Below, one piece after another: positions 8,026 through 15,360 of a DNA stretch of 21,887 nucleotides. Position 1 is the first letter of the stretch, and the number at the start of each line of letters is the position of its first letter. Under the pieces are notes generated by a model that saw nothing but the letters and a program-made list of their open reading frames with translations, ran no database searches and was not told where the DNA came from. A program made the position numbers and the translations under genes. The DNA comes from Nitrospinota bacterium (lineage in GTDB: Bacteria; UBA8248): the NCBI GenBank assembly GCA_029937135.1, contig JAPYQX010000004.1, positions 2,668 to 24,554 on the forward strand. Direction: 5' to 3'.

Positions 8026-8982
8026 TTAGCCGCGGTGGGCCTCATAGGCCTGAACGATTTTGCGGACCAACTCCGTCCGGATCACGTCCCGCTGGGTAAA
8101 TTGAATGAAGCGGACTTCCTCAAGCCCGCCGAGAACGTCTCTGGCATGAATCAACCCGCATCCCGCCGAGTCGGGAAGGTCGATCTGGGTAATGTCGCCT
8201 GTCACCACGGCTTTGCTCCCGGAGCCAATGCGCGTCAAAAACATTTTCATCTGCTCGGGCGTAGTATTTTGAGCCTCGTCGAGTATGACGAATGAGTCGT
8301 TCAGTGATCGGCCTCTCATATAGGCCAGCGGGGCGATTTCAATTTCCCCCCGTTCGAGAAACCGCTCGGCCCGCTCGAAATCCACCATATCGTGGAGCGC
8401 GTCGAACAAAGGACGAAAGTAAGGATTCACCTTGTCCTGGAGGTCTCCCGGTAAAAATCCCAGCCGCTCACCAGCCTCGACGACGGGCCGGGTCAGCACG
8501 ATTCTCGAGAAAGCCTTCTCAACAAGCCCCGATATCGCCATCGCCATCGCCAGGTAGGTTTTCCCAGTCCCGGCGGGTCCGATTCCGAAGGTCAGGTTGC
8601 CGGTCCGGATGGCTTCGAGGTAATCCTTCTGGGCCACCCCTTTTGGAATCACGTGGCGCTTCTTCGAGGGCATTTCGACCCTGGCCGAGACCAAATCGTT
8701 TAGCGTGAGCCCGCCGCCCTTTGCCACCGTCCGGGCAAGCGCGCCGACCTCGGACGGGCTGAACCGGTAGCCCTCATCAACCCTGGCCGAGAGTTCATCG
8801 AAAAACCGCAGAGCGCTCTCAACCGATTCGAGTTGGCCGTCCGCCAGAAATCCCTCGGACGCGATCCGAATCTTCACGCCGAAGGCCTTTCCGACCGCTT
8901 TCAGGGACTCGTCCCTGTTCCCGATCAGGTGAATCAGATGGTCCGAACCCTCAAGAGGCGTCGCGGAAATCCTTGTAACCAA
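8026..8982 (-). CDS. phoH: PhoH-like ATPase (possible RNA helicase partner of YbeY)
   Basis: 318 residues with Walker A GIGPAGTGKT (133-142), Walker B FVILDEAQN (231-239), the TRPVVEAGERLGFLPGD motif and GDITQIDLP, all diagnostic of PhoH/YbeZ P-loop ATPases. A KH-like region precedes the ATPase. The protein is thought to act with YbeY in RNA metabolism; in E. coli ybeZ is also next to ybeY. The start is a TTG at 8982, supported by AAGGAG 10 nt upstream. It is the first gene of its block and lies downstream of a well-formed promoter. The stop lies 61 nt before the preferred start of the HD-domain gene. Confidence 0.95.
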   Translation of the reverse strand: MVTRISATPLEGSDHLIHLIGNRDESLKAVGKAFGVKIRIASEGFLADGQLESVESALRFFDELSARVDEGYRFSPSEVGALARTVAKGGGLTLNDLVSARVEMPSKKRHVIPKGVAQKDYLEAIRTGNLTFGIGPAGTGKTYLAMAMAISGLVEKAFSRIVLTRPVVEAGERLGFLPGDLQDKVNPYFRPLFDALHDMVDFERAERFLERGEIEIAPLAYMRGRSLNDSFVILDEAQNTTPEQMKMFLTRIGSGSKAVVTGDITQIDLPDSAGCGLIHARDVLGGLEEVRFIQFTQRDVIRTELVRKIVQAYEAHRG

Positions 8983-9033
8983 AAGCTGTTATCTCCTTGC
9001 CTGAAATCGCTGGTCCCTGCTCCAACGGGCAGG

Positions 9034-9062
9034 ATCGTACGCCCCCCCCCGGGGAGCGTCAA
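9034..9062 (-). promoter_or_regulatory. Sigma70-like promoter for phoH with a G9 spacer tract
   Basis: Minus strand TTGACG (9062-9057), exactly 17 bp, then TACGAT (9039-9034). The -35 matches 5/6 and the -10 4/6. The spacer contains CTCCCC followed by nine G (9050-9042). The C4/G tract could also fold. It lies in the 114-nt gap between xerD and phoH, the longest non-coding gap of the window, and would give a leader of roughly 45 nt. Confidence 0.6.
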
Positions 9063-9096
9063 CACAAAACAGGCCCTTATTTATGCATTTATTTCG

Positions 9097-10098
9097 CTAT
9101 CCCCTGGGGTGATGTTTATCCAGGGCATCCCTCAGGGAATCCCTGTCGATATGGGTGTAAATCTCCGTGGTCGAGATATCCGCGTGACCCAGCATCGATT
9201 GTATAGCCCTTAAATCCGCACCGTTGCGGAGCAGATGGGTGGCGAAACTGTGGCGGAGCATATGGGGGCTCACCGGCCGATTAATCCCGGCCTCAAGCGC
9301 CCATCTCTTCAGGCGGACCCAGAAGGCCTGCCGCGTCATGCCCCCCCCGCGCCGGGTGACGAAGACAAAATCCGTGATCCTGCCCCTGAGAAGAGCCGAG
9401 CGGGCGGTCTCGAGATACTCCCCGACCCGGTCCCGGGCCAGGTCGCCCACCGGTACCATACGGGTCTTGTCCCCTTTCCCGTGGACGATGGAGAAACCCG
9501 CGTCGAGACGAATCTGGGGAATCTTCAGCCCCACAAGCTCGCTCACCCGCATTCCGGTGGCGTAAAGCATCTCCAGCATCGCGCCGTCCCGAACGCCCTC
9601 GGGTGTTTGCTTGTCAGGAGCCGCGAGGAGGCGATCCACCTCATCGTATGAAAGCGTTTTGGGAAGTCTCTTCCAGGCCGCGCTATAGGAAATGTCGGCC
9701 GTGAAATCCGCGTCTATCCATTTTTCCCGGAGAAGGTACCGGGAAAAAACCCTGAGCGCGGCCAGATGCCGTCTCAAGGTGGTGTCCGCCCGGCCCTCTT
9801 CCCGGAGGTGGGCAATGTGGGCGAGCATCTCATCGCGGCCCAGGGAGCGCAGGTCGGTGATTTTCCGCCGCTGGGCCCAGAGGAGGAATTTCCCTGAATC
9901 GCGGATGTAGCTCTCCACGGAATTTGGCGACATTCGGCGATCTATCAATAAATAATCCTGATAGTTACAGATATGTTCCCGATAATTATCTTTAAGTAAT
10001 TCCGCCGTCCCGACCGCCCTTTTTTTCCCGGGCCCACCCTTTTTTCCGCTCAATCGCATGGTGTGTTTCGCCGGAATCGCTCCCTTCGGTTTGACCAT
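9097..10098 (-). CDS. xerD: Tyrosine recombinase XerD
   Basis: A site-specific recombinase that, with a XerC-type partner, resolves chromosome dimers at dif. The 333-residue product has the N-terminal SAM-like DNA-binding domain (NYQDYLLIDRRMSPNSVESY) and the catalytic domain with Arg184 (ATGMRVSEL), Lys211 (GKGDKTR), His279 and Arg282 (SPHMLRHSFATHLL), His305 (MLGHADIS) and Tyr314 (TEIYTH), so the active site is complete. The ATG at 10098 has GAGG about 7 nt upstream and follows murJ by 8 nt; an ORF extending to 10164 lies in murJ and is not used. A basic tail of about 30 residues makes it longer than the usual 295-300; internal ATGs are possible. Lack of integrase-type flanks and the housekeeping setting favour XerD over a phage integrase. 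Confidence 0.9.
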   Translation of the reverse strand: MVKPKGAIPAKHTMRLSGKKGGPGKKRAVGTAELLKDNYREHICNYQDYLLIDRRMSPNSVESYIRDSGKFLLWAQRRKITDLRSLGRDEMLAHIAHLREEGRADTTLRRHLAALRVFSRYLLREKWIDADFTADISYSAAWKRLPKTLSYDEVDRLLAAPDKQTPEGVRDGAMLEMLYATGMRVSELVGLKIPQIRLDAGFSIVHGKGDKTRMVPVGDLARDRVGEYLETARSALLRGRITDFVFVTRRGGGMTRQAFWVRLKRWALEAGINRPVSPHMLRHSFATHLLRNGADLRAIQSMLGHADISTTEIYTHIDRDSLRDALDKHHPRG

Positions 10099-10106
10099 TT
10101 CCGCCC

Positions 10107-11753
10107 TCAAGCCCGTCTGAGCGCTGAGCGCCACAACGCCACCGAATCGGGCATGACAAGCCACGAAACCAGAAGATAGGCCGCCGCCCCCCCAATGACT
10201 TCGAGGGAGAGAAAGCCCGCGCGCACCCAGATATCCGCTCCGGCGGGCCAGAAAACTCCGTTGAGCAGGTAGAGCCCGGCGCCCATGGCCGCCGATACGG
10301 GAAGCAGGAACTTGGTCGATCGGGCGAGTTCACCGCCGGGCCAATCTTCCGTCCCGCGAAGTCCCGCGAAGAGGAGCCAGGCGTTGAGGGCGCTGGCGAG
10401 CGAAGTAGCCAGCGCCAGCCCGACAAACCCGAACGGAAACATGAGGGCGACGCTTCCCGCCACGTTGGCGAGCACCGACCAGTTGGCGCAGCGGACAGGG
10501 GTTTTTGTGTCCAGGCGGGAATGATAAACAGCCGTCATGAGGCGGACAAAACCGAAAAATACGAGCCCGAGGGCATAGGCGCGTAGGGCGGCCGCGCTCG
10601 CGGAGCTGTCCGCGGCCACGAAGGCCCCCCGCTCGAATAAAACTTCCATGATCGGCCTGGCCAGCGCGATCAGCCCGAAGGCGGCGGGCAGCGTGATGAA
10701 CAGGGTCAGCCGCCCGGCCTCGGCAAGCGGGCTCCGGGCGGACGCCTGCCCCTCCCCCTTGCCGAGTCTCCCTCTCGCCTCGCGGTCCGCCAACAGGGGG
10801 AAAGCCGCCGCCGCCACCGCCAGGCTTAGGATTCCGTGCGGAAATTGCACCAGGCGGTTGGCGTAATAGAGGTAGGAGATCGACCCATCCGCCAGGAACG
10901 AGGCCAGCCACCGGTCGATCAGGACATTTATCTGGAGAATGGCCATGCCGAAGGCCGCCGGACCCATCAGGGTGAGGCACCGGCCCACACTGGGCGCCCG
11001 CCAGGGGAGCGCCGGGATGGGCGAAATCCCGAGTTTTGATATGAGGGGAAGTTGAACCAGGAGTTGGAGCGCCCCGCCGGCGACCACCCCCCACGCCAGC
11101 CAGATGACAGCCTCGTTCGTCTCGACCAGCCCGCCCGCCACCAGGAGGGCGGCGATCATGACAATATTCTGAACAACGGGGGCCAGCGCCGGGACGAAAA
11201 AATGCCGGGCGGAGTTGAGCACGCCCACGGCGATGGCGCTCAGGCCGATAAAGAACAGAAACGGAAACATGACCCGGGTGAGACGAGCCGTCAGCTCCAG
11301 CTTTTCGACGCTGCCCGCGAAACCGGGGGCGAGAGCCACGACCAAAGGCCGGGCGAAATAAATCCCCAGGAGACACAATACGGCCAAAAGAGCGGCGAGG
11401 CTCACCGTCATGGCGCCCGAGAAGAGGCGGGCGGAGCGCTCGCCCTGTTGGGCACGCACATCCGAATAGACCGGAATAAAGGCCGAGGTCAGGGCGCCCT
11501 CGGTCAGGAGCCGCCGAAACATGCTCGGAATCGCGAAGGCGACGAAAAAAGCGTCGGTCAGGAGGGCGGCCCCGAAAAATCGGGCGATGAGGACATCCCT
11601 CACAAAACCGAGAACCCGGCTTAAAAAAGTGGCCGCGCCAATCGAGCCAGCAACGCGGACGATTGACTTTCCCTCCGGGGAGCGCGGGGAATTGGGTGGG
11701 GAGCGCGATGAATCGGGCTCTTTGGGGGGATGTTCTCCGGTATCGTCTGTCAC
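10107..11753 (-). CDS. murJ: Lipid II flippase MurJ
   Basis: A polytopic inner-membrane MOP-superfamily protein that moves lipid II across the membrane for peptidoglycan synthesis. The family hallmark (RVAGSIGAATFLSRVLGFVRD, then FFGAALLTDAFFVAFAIP and RRLLTEGALTSAFIPVY) is intact, and hydrophobic segments run to the C-terminus. The start is uncertain. The frame opens with a TTG at 11786 without a ribosome site. The GTG at 11753 has a weak GGA 8 nt upstream and is preferred (548 residues). Either way about 30-40 Pro/Ser-rich residues precede the first membrane helix. A candidate promoter lies upstream in the divergent region with rpsT. xerD follows after 8 nt. Confidence 0.95.
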   Translation of the reverse strand: MTDDTGEHPPKEPDSSRSPPNSPRSPEGKSIVRVAGSIGAATFLSRVLGFVRDVLIARFFGAALLTDAFFVAFAIPSMFRRLLTEGALTSAFIPVYSDVRAQQGERSARLFSGAMTVSLAALLAVLCLLGIYFARPLVVALAPGFAGSVEKLELTARLTRVMFPFLFFIGLSAIAVGVLNSARHFFVPALAPVVQNIVMIAALLVAGGLVETNEAVIWLAWGVVAGGALQLLVQLPLISKLGISPIPALPWRAPSVGRCLTLMGPAAFGMAILQINVLIDRWLASFLADGSISYLYYANRLVQFPHGILSLAVAAAAFPLLADREARGRLGKGEGQASARSPLAEAGRLTLFITLPAAFGLIALARPIMEVLFERGAFVAADSSASAAALRAYALGLVFFGFVRLMTAVYHSRLDTKTPVRCANWSVLANVAGSVALMFPFGFVGLALATSLASALNAWLLFAGLRGTEDWPGGELARSTKFLLPVSAAMGAGLYLLNGVFWPAGADIWVRAGFLSLEVIGGAAAYLLVSWLVMPDSVALWRSALRRA

Positions 11754-11779
11754 GGAATTTCCGAGGGGCGGCGGGGCGC

Positions 11780-11807
11780 TTGACAAAAAGCGGAACTAAA
11801 GTACTTT
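11780..11807 (+). promoter_or_regulatory. Candidate promoter for rpsT
   Basis: TTGACA (11780-11785) is a perfect -35, followed after 16 bp by TACTTT (11802-11807), a 3/6 match to the -10 consensus. A second -10-like TATAGT lies at 11847-11852 without a convincing -35. The -10 lies inside the palindrome TAAAGTACTTTA (11797-11808), which it shares with the opposing murJ promoter. Confidence 0.45.
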
Positions 11808-11831
11808 ACGCGGCCAGAGCAAGGTCCTCAA
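11803..11831 (-). promoter_or_regulatory. Candidate promoter for murJ
   Basis: Minus strand TTGAGG (11831-11826), 17 bp, TAAAGT (11808-11803). Both hexamers match the sigma70 consensus at 4/6. The -10 is the other half of the 12-bp palindrome used by the rpsT promoter, so the two polymerases would compete for one site. Confidence 0.45.
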
Positions 11832-11880
11832 TCCGGACCCTCTCCATATAGTGCCTCTTTTTAAGGAGATTGAAGCAGCC

Positions 11881-12150
11881 GTGGCTAATATCAAATCGGC
11901 GAAAAAACGGAACCGGCAGAACGTGGGCCGGAATGCGCGCAACAAAATCACTCGGACCCACCTTCGCAACGCGGTCAGGAAGGTTCTTGAGTCTGTCGAA
12001 TCCGGGGAAGGCGTCGAGGCGTCTCTTCGAGCGGCCCACTCGAATCTGGCGAAAGCGGCCAAAAAGGGGGTTATTCATTCAAACACTGCCTCCCGGAAGG
12101 CCTCCCGCCTCGCACAGCGTGTTAACAGGGCCGCGGCCTCCGCTTCGTAA
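11881..12150 (+). CDS. rpsT: 30S ribosomal protein S20
   Basis: S20 is a primary binder of 16S rRNA in the small subunit. The product is 89 residues, basic and helical, beginning with the family's ANIKSAKKR motif and containing HSNTASRKASRLAQRVN near the end. The GTG at 11881 gives the canonical N-terminus. AAGGAG at 11863-11868 lies 12 nt upstream, which is rather far, and a GTG at 11851 would precede the ribosome site. The leader contains a small GGTCC/GGACC hairpin (11823-11839); S20 is autoregulated in E. coli, but nothing here proves a similar control. It is the only plus-strand gene. It ends 5 nt from the end of holA. Confidence 0.97.
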   Translation: MANIKSAKKRNRQNVGRNARNKITRTHLRNAVRKVLESVESGEGVEASLRAAHSNLAKAAKKGVIHSNTASRKASRLAQRVNRAAASAS

Positions 12151-12155
12151 ACCGC

Positions 12156-13253
12156 TCATGCCCGCGCCCATGAAGACGGGCGCCCGGCAGCGCGATCTTG
12201 GGTTTGTCTGCTGAATCCCGTGGAATCCCGATTCACTTCAATGATAAACAATTCAATCGCCCGGAGGGCGGCGGTGCTCCCCCCGGAGCGCTTCACCCGC
12301 CTGTCCACGGCGAGCAGCTTTCCGTAGAGATCCCTTAAAAACCTGGGGCTCGCTTTCCGGGCCTGTTGCTGGATTCGCCCGGCGGCGAACGGGGGGACCC
12401 CCAGCAATTCGGCCAGCTCTTTTTGCCCGAGCCCTTTTCTCTCCCCCGCCCTGGCGATCGTCCAGCGGCGAATTTGGTTCCGGAGAAAACCGACAAGAAA
12501 CTGCGGCCCGCTATCGGTCTCGCTCAAGTCCCCCACGAGGGCCAGGGCGCGTCCGGCATTCCCCTCGGCGAGAAAGTCCCCCAGCTTGTACATCGCCTCG
12601 GCCCGGGAGCGGCCCACGAGGCTGCGCACGTCCTCCTCGTCGGCCGTTTTTTTGGGCCCGAGATAGGCGGCAAGCTTTTCGAGTTCCGAGCGAATCCGCC
12701 CAAGGGAGGGCTCGACCCACTCGGCGAGGAGCATTGCCGCCTCGCGCGTCAGGGTGAAGCCGAGGCCCTCGGCCTGGGACTGGGCCCATTGCGGAAGCTC
12801 CCGCTGGGGGGGGGGCTCGAGTTTGAGCGCGGCGCCGGCGCCGGCGAGTTTTTTGAAAAACGCGCGGCGCATATCGGCCCGCTCGGCGGTGAAGACGACA
12901 ACGGCCTCGGGAGACGGATCATCGATCAGCGGGGAGAGTATTTCGGCGTCATGGTCGGCGACCTGTCCGAGGCCGCGGACCTCGATGAGCCGCCGCCCAC
13001 CCATGAATGGGAGGGTCTGGGCGGCGGCGGCGATGTCCCTCGCGGGGGTCTCGCCCCAGGTGAAAAAGTCGTGGTTGAAGTCGCTTCCCTCATCGCCCAG
13101 GACCGCCCGGCGTATTTCACCGACGAACTCGTCTCTGAGGAAAGTTTCGGGGCCGTGGAGAAGGTAAAGGGAGTCGATTTTTCCGGATCTCAAGCGAGAC
13201 AGCGCCCCGCGAACTTCCTCGCCCGATCCGCGGCGGCGGGGCGAGCGAGCCAC
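12156..13253 (-). CDS. holA: DNA polymerase III delta subunit
   Basis: HolA opens the beta sliding clamp as part of the clamp loader. The 365-residue product has the typical N-terminus (SLYLLHGPETFLRDEF), the mid-region LPFMGGRRLIEVRGLG and VVVFTAERADMRRAFFKKL, and the C-terminal domain around DFLAEGNAGRALALVGDL and QFLVGFLRNQIRRW. The GTG at 13253 is used. The AGGAG that overlaps the lptE stop is nearly adjacent to it, so the exact start is uncertain, but no better one exists and the spacing to YLLHG is normal for the family. lptE ends 2 nt before. The order lptE - holA - rpsT is familiar from deltaproteobacteria. A run of ten C on the coding strand (12815-12806) encodes three prolines. Confidence 0.93.
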   Translation of the reverse strand: MARSPRRRGSGEEVRGALSRLRSGKIDSLYLLHGPETFLRDEFVGEIRRAVLGDEGSDFNHDFFTWGETPARDIAAAAQTLPFMGGRRLIEVRGLGQVADHDAEILSPLIDDPSPEAVVVFTAERADMRRAFFKKLAGAGAALKLEPPPQRELPQWAQSQAEGLGFTLTREAAMLLAEWVEPSLGRIRSELEKLAAYLGPKKTADEEDVRSLVGRSRAEAMYKLGDFLAEGNAGRALALVGDLSETDSGPQFLVGFLRNQIRRWTIARAGERKGLGQKELAELLGVPPFAAGRIQQQARKASPRFLRDLYGKLLAVDRRVKRSGGSTAALRAIELFIIEVNRDSTGFSRQTQDRAAGRPSSWARA

Positions 13254-13255
13254 TC

Positions 13256-13843
13256 CTAGAAACCCTCCAGGACCAGGCTCAACACTTCCTCGGAGAAAAA
13301 GGACGCCGCCCTTTCATTGGTTTCATCGCGGTTCTCGGCGCTGCCCGAGACCGTACCCTCTATATCGAACTCGGATTCGGATTCAATATCCTGGAGCAGG
13401 ATATTTTTCCCACTCCGAAGATCACGCAACCGCACGGATGTCTTGACGAACACCCGGTAGCGCTGGACCTGATCTTTCCTGCTGAATCCGATCGGGTCGA
13501 GCCGGTATTCGCGGACCACGCCGTCGAGGACGATATCCGCGCGTTCCGAGTCCACCACCCGCAGGCGGCCGTCGTTCACGAAGCGGTTCCGTGTCGCCTC
13601 CGCCATGATGAAGCCGAGGTTCGGCTCGTTCGATTCGTCCCGGAATATGGAAATGTTGATCGTCCGCGCGCCCTTGAGGATTTGAGAGCTGGCTGTCCCG
13701 ACGAGGGAGTAGCCGCACCCGGCCGCCGAGGAGAGCGCGAGTACCAGGGCCACTCCCAGAAAGCTCCTGCGCCCGAAGGACCGGGCCGGTCTCGAAAAGC
13801 TTCTGCGCCCGAAGGACCAGGCCGGTCTCGATTTTGGGTTCAT
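13256..13843 (-). CDS. lptE: LPS-assembly lipoprotein LptE
   Basis: LptE is the outer-membrane lipoprotein that plugs the LptD barrel for LPS export. The 195-residue product has a signal peptide ending SSAAGC with the lipid-modified Cys43, followed by the family's CGYSLVG start, then FRDESNEPNLGFIMAEATRNRF and DIVLDGVVREYRLDP, matching LptE/DUF799-like folds. The lipobox has Ala rather than Leu at -3. The N-terminal region before the hydrophobic core is unusually long because 12 residues (RPAWSFGRRSFS / RPARSFGRRSFL) are duplicated. The ATG at 13843 overlaps the upstream TGA by 4 nt (ATGA). A GTG at residue 31 with AGGAG upstream exists but would remove the positive n-region. Confidence 0.85.
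   Translation of the reverse strand: MNPKSRPAWSFGRRSFSRPARSFGRRSFLGVALVLALSSAAGCGYSLVGTASSQILKGARTINISIFRDESNEPNLGFIMAEATRNRFVNDGRLRVVDSERADIVLDGVVREYRLDPIGFSRKDQVQRYRVFVKTSVRLRDLRSGKNILLQDIESESEFDIEGTVSGSAENRDETNERAASFFSEEVLSLVLEGF
13761..13831. repeat. 36-bp tandem duplication in lptE
   Basis: Two 35-nt copies, 13761-13795 and 13797-13831, differ at only two positions and repeat with a 36-nt period. The period is 12 codons, so the frame is kept and the signal-peptide n-region is duplicated. Confidence 0.9.
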
Positions 13844-14394
13844 ACGATAATTTCGACGGATAGTTCCCTGCCCTCTGCTCGGCGGAATGCGCTTCTTTCG
13901 GCAACGGCTACCAGTTCATTGTACCGCGCCGGGTCGGGCTCGCAAACGGTAATGTCGATATCGTAGGGAAAATCATCCCCTCCCCGCAACGCCCCGTTCA
14001 CTGTCTCCGAGGCCAGGCGCTCGTACTTGGCCCTTGTGCCGGGCGGCTGGAATACCGGCAGCGCCAGGGTGCGGGCCGCCAGTTTGAGCACGCACTGGAC
14101 AATTTCCTCGGTCCGGACGGCGATGGTGGAGGCCGTGATTTTTTTCACGGACCCAAGGCCGGCGAACAGGACATAGCCGGATTCGAGGCCCCCCCTTGTG
14201 GCGAGAAGCGCCTGGGACCCCAATGCGCCAGTGAGCCGGCCCGCGGCGATCTGGCGGCTGGCCTCCCCGCCGAGAAGGCTGTCGATACGCCCCGGTCCCC
14301 CGGCCAGGGGAACATCCTCCTCGGTGAACATCGATACCGAGACGAGGCAGGGGGCGGTTTCGAGGGGTTGCGGGTCGATTCGAAGCCGAATCAC
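13840..14394 (-). CDS. Stand-alone M17 aminopeptidase N-terminal-like domain protein
   Basis: 184 residues with no signal peptide or membrane segment. The run of strands and helices (LVSVSMFTEEDVPLAGGPGRI, then ALLATRGGLESGYVLFAGLG) resembles the macro-like N-terminal domain of leucyl aminopeptidases (Peptidase_M17_N), including the conserved 'vlfaGLG' step. The catalytic zinc domain (NTDAEGR motif) is absent, so peptidase activity is not expected; a binding or regulatory role is only a guess. The start is a GTG at 14394 one base after nusB, without a clear ribosome site, so translation is probably coupled. The end overlaps the lptE start as ATGA. In related gene orders I recall leuS near this position; no leuS is seen here. 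Confidence 0.6.
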   Translation of the reverse strand: MIRLRIDPQPLETAPCLVSVSMFTEEDVPLAGGPGRIDSLLGGEASRQIAAGRLTGALGSQALLATRGGLESGYVLFAGLGSVKKITASTIAVRTEEIVQCVLKLAARTLALPVFQPPGTRAKYERLASETVNGALRGGDDFPYDIDITVCEPDPARYNELVAVAERSAFRRAEGRELSVEIIV

Positions 14395-14395
14395 T

Positions 14396-14806
14396 TTAAA
14401 CGGGAGTCTCTTTCTGATGAAGGCGGTCCAGAATTCCGTTGACGAATCCGGGTGTATCCTCCGAGCCGAAGCGTTTGGCCAGCTCGACCGCCTCGTTGAT
14501 GGCTACTTCGGGCGGCGTCTCGGAGAAATGGAGAATTTCACAAGCGCCGAGGCGAAGAAGAGAGCGCGAGACCGAATCCATCCGTTTGAGCGACCAGCGC
14601 TTGCTCGCCTCGGAGATGAGACGGTCGATTTCACCCAGGTTGTCCAAAACCTTTGCCACCAGAAGTTCCGCGAACGGCTTCAGATCGGCCTTATCGACGT
14701 TGAGCTTCCAGAAATGCTCGGTCTCCTTCTCCGCCTCCCCTTTTATCAGATCGAGGTGGTAGAGAAGCTGAAACGCCAGCTCCCGCGACTTGCGCCGCCC
14801 GCTCAT
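14396..14806 (-). CDS. nusB: Transcription antitermination factor NusB
   Basis: NusB with NusE (S10) binds boxA RNA and supports antitermination of rRNA operons. The 136-residue product starts with the family's RRKSRELAFQLLYHLDL and contains LLRLGACEILHF, PPEVAINEAVELAKRFGSEDTPGFVNGILD, which are diagnostic. A longer frame reaches back to 14971 inside ribH, but the ATG at 14806 has AAGGAA 6 nt upstream and gives the normal length. It lies 22 nt after ribH, the usual ribH-nusB pair. Confidence 0.96.
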   Translation of the reverse strand: MSGRRKSRELAFQLLYHLDLIKGEAEKETEHFWKLNVDKADLKPFAELLVAKVLDNLGEIDRLISEASKRWSLKRMDSVSRSLLRLGACEILHFSETPPEVAINEAVELAKRFGSEDTPGFVNGILDRLHQKETPV

Positions 14807-14828
14807 GAAAAATTCCTTTTCCGGGCAA

Positions 14829-15335
14829 TCATTTTTTCGGACGGCGGGCCTTCTTGGGCCCCTTCCCGAGGGTGAGACCCTGCCCGAGGGTCGCCATCTC
14901 GACGGCGGCCAGCGCCCCATCGTACCCCTTGTTTCCGGCTTTCGAGCCCGAGCGCTCGATAGCCTGCTCAAGCGTTTCGGTGGTCACGACGGCGAAGATT
15001 ACGGGAACCCCGGTCTGGGCCGCGACCTGCGAAACCCCCTTTGCCGTCTCGGAGCAGACGAGATCGTAATGCGAGGTGGCCCCCCTGATGACGCAGCCGA
15101 CACATACCAGGGCATCGTAGTTTCCCGAGTCCGCCATGGACCGCGCCGCGAACGCCAGCTCGAGCGAGCCGGGGACATAGGCCAGGTCCACCGAGCCCTC
15201 CGGGACGCCGCACATGCGGAATCCTCTCTGAGCGCCCCTGACGAGATTTTCGACAATAAATTCGTTAAAACGCGAGGCGATGATTCCGGTCCTGAGCCCG
15301 CGCCCGTCCAGGTTGCCTTCGAATATTTGGTTCAT
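14829..15335 (-). CDS. ribH: 6,7-dimethyl-8-ribityllumazine synthase
   Basis: Lumazine synthase joins 5-amino-6-ribitylamino-uracil and 3,4-dihydroxy-2-butanone 4-phosphate, the penultimate riboflavin step. The 168-residue product shows the family's ASRFNEFIVENLVRGA, VPGSLELAFAAR, CVGCVIRGATSHYDLVCSE (with the proposed catalytic His of the SHYD motif) and NKGYDGALAAVEMA. The C-terminus has a basic KGPKKARRPKK tail. The ATG at 15335 has GGAG 5 nt upstream and lies 25 nt after the ribBA-like gene. Confidence 0.96.
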   Translation of the reverse strand: MNQIFEGNLDGRGLRTGIIASRFNEFIVENLVRGAQRGFRMCGVPEGSVDLAYVPGSLELAFAARSMADSGNYDALVCVGCVIRGATSHYDLVCSETAKGVSQVAAQTGVPVIFAVVTTETLEQAIERSGSKAGNKGYDGALAAVEMATLGQGLTLGKGPKKARRPKK

Positions 15336-15360
15336 ATCTCTCCGCCAATGGTCCCCAGTT

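Noticed and set aside
9097..10098. Tyrosine recombinase as a mark of an integrated element
   Set aside because: The sequence is XerD-like, and its neighbours are core genes with no att repeats, tRNA or phage genes.
11881..12150. rpsT starting at the GTG at 11851
   Set aside because: That codon precedes the AAGGAG ribosome site and would add non-family residues; S20 proteins begin at ANIKSAKKR.
12164..12183. Rho-independent terminator after rpsT
   Set aside because: The stem is only 6 bp with an 8-nt loop and is followed by CCGGCAGCG rather than a T tract.
14807..14971. N-terminal extension of the nusB frame
   Set aside because: It lies within ribH and is Arg/Pro-rich shadow sequence; NusB's conserved start follows the ATG at 14806.
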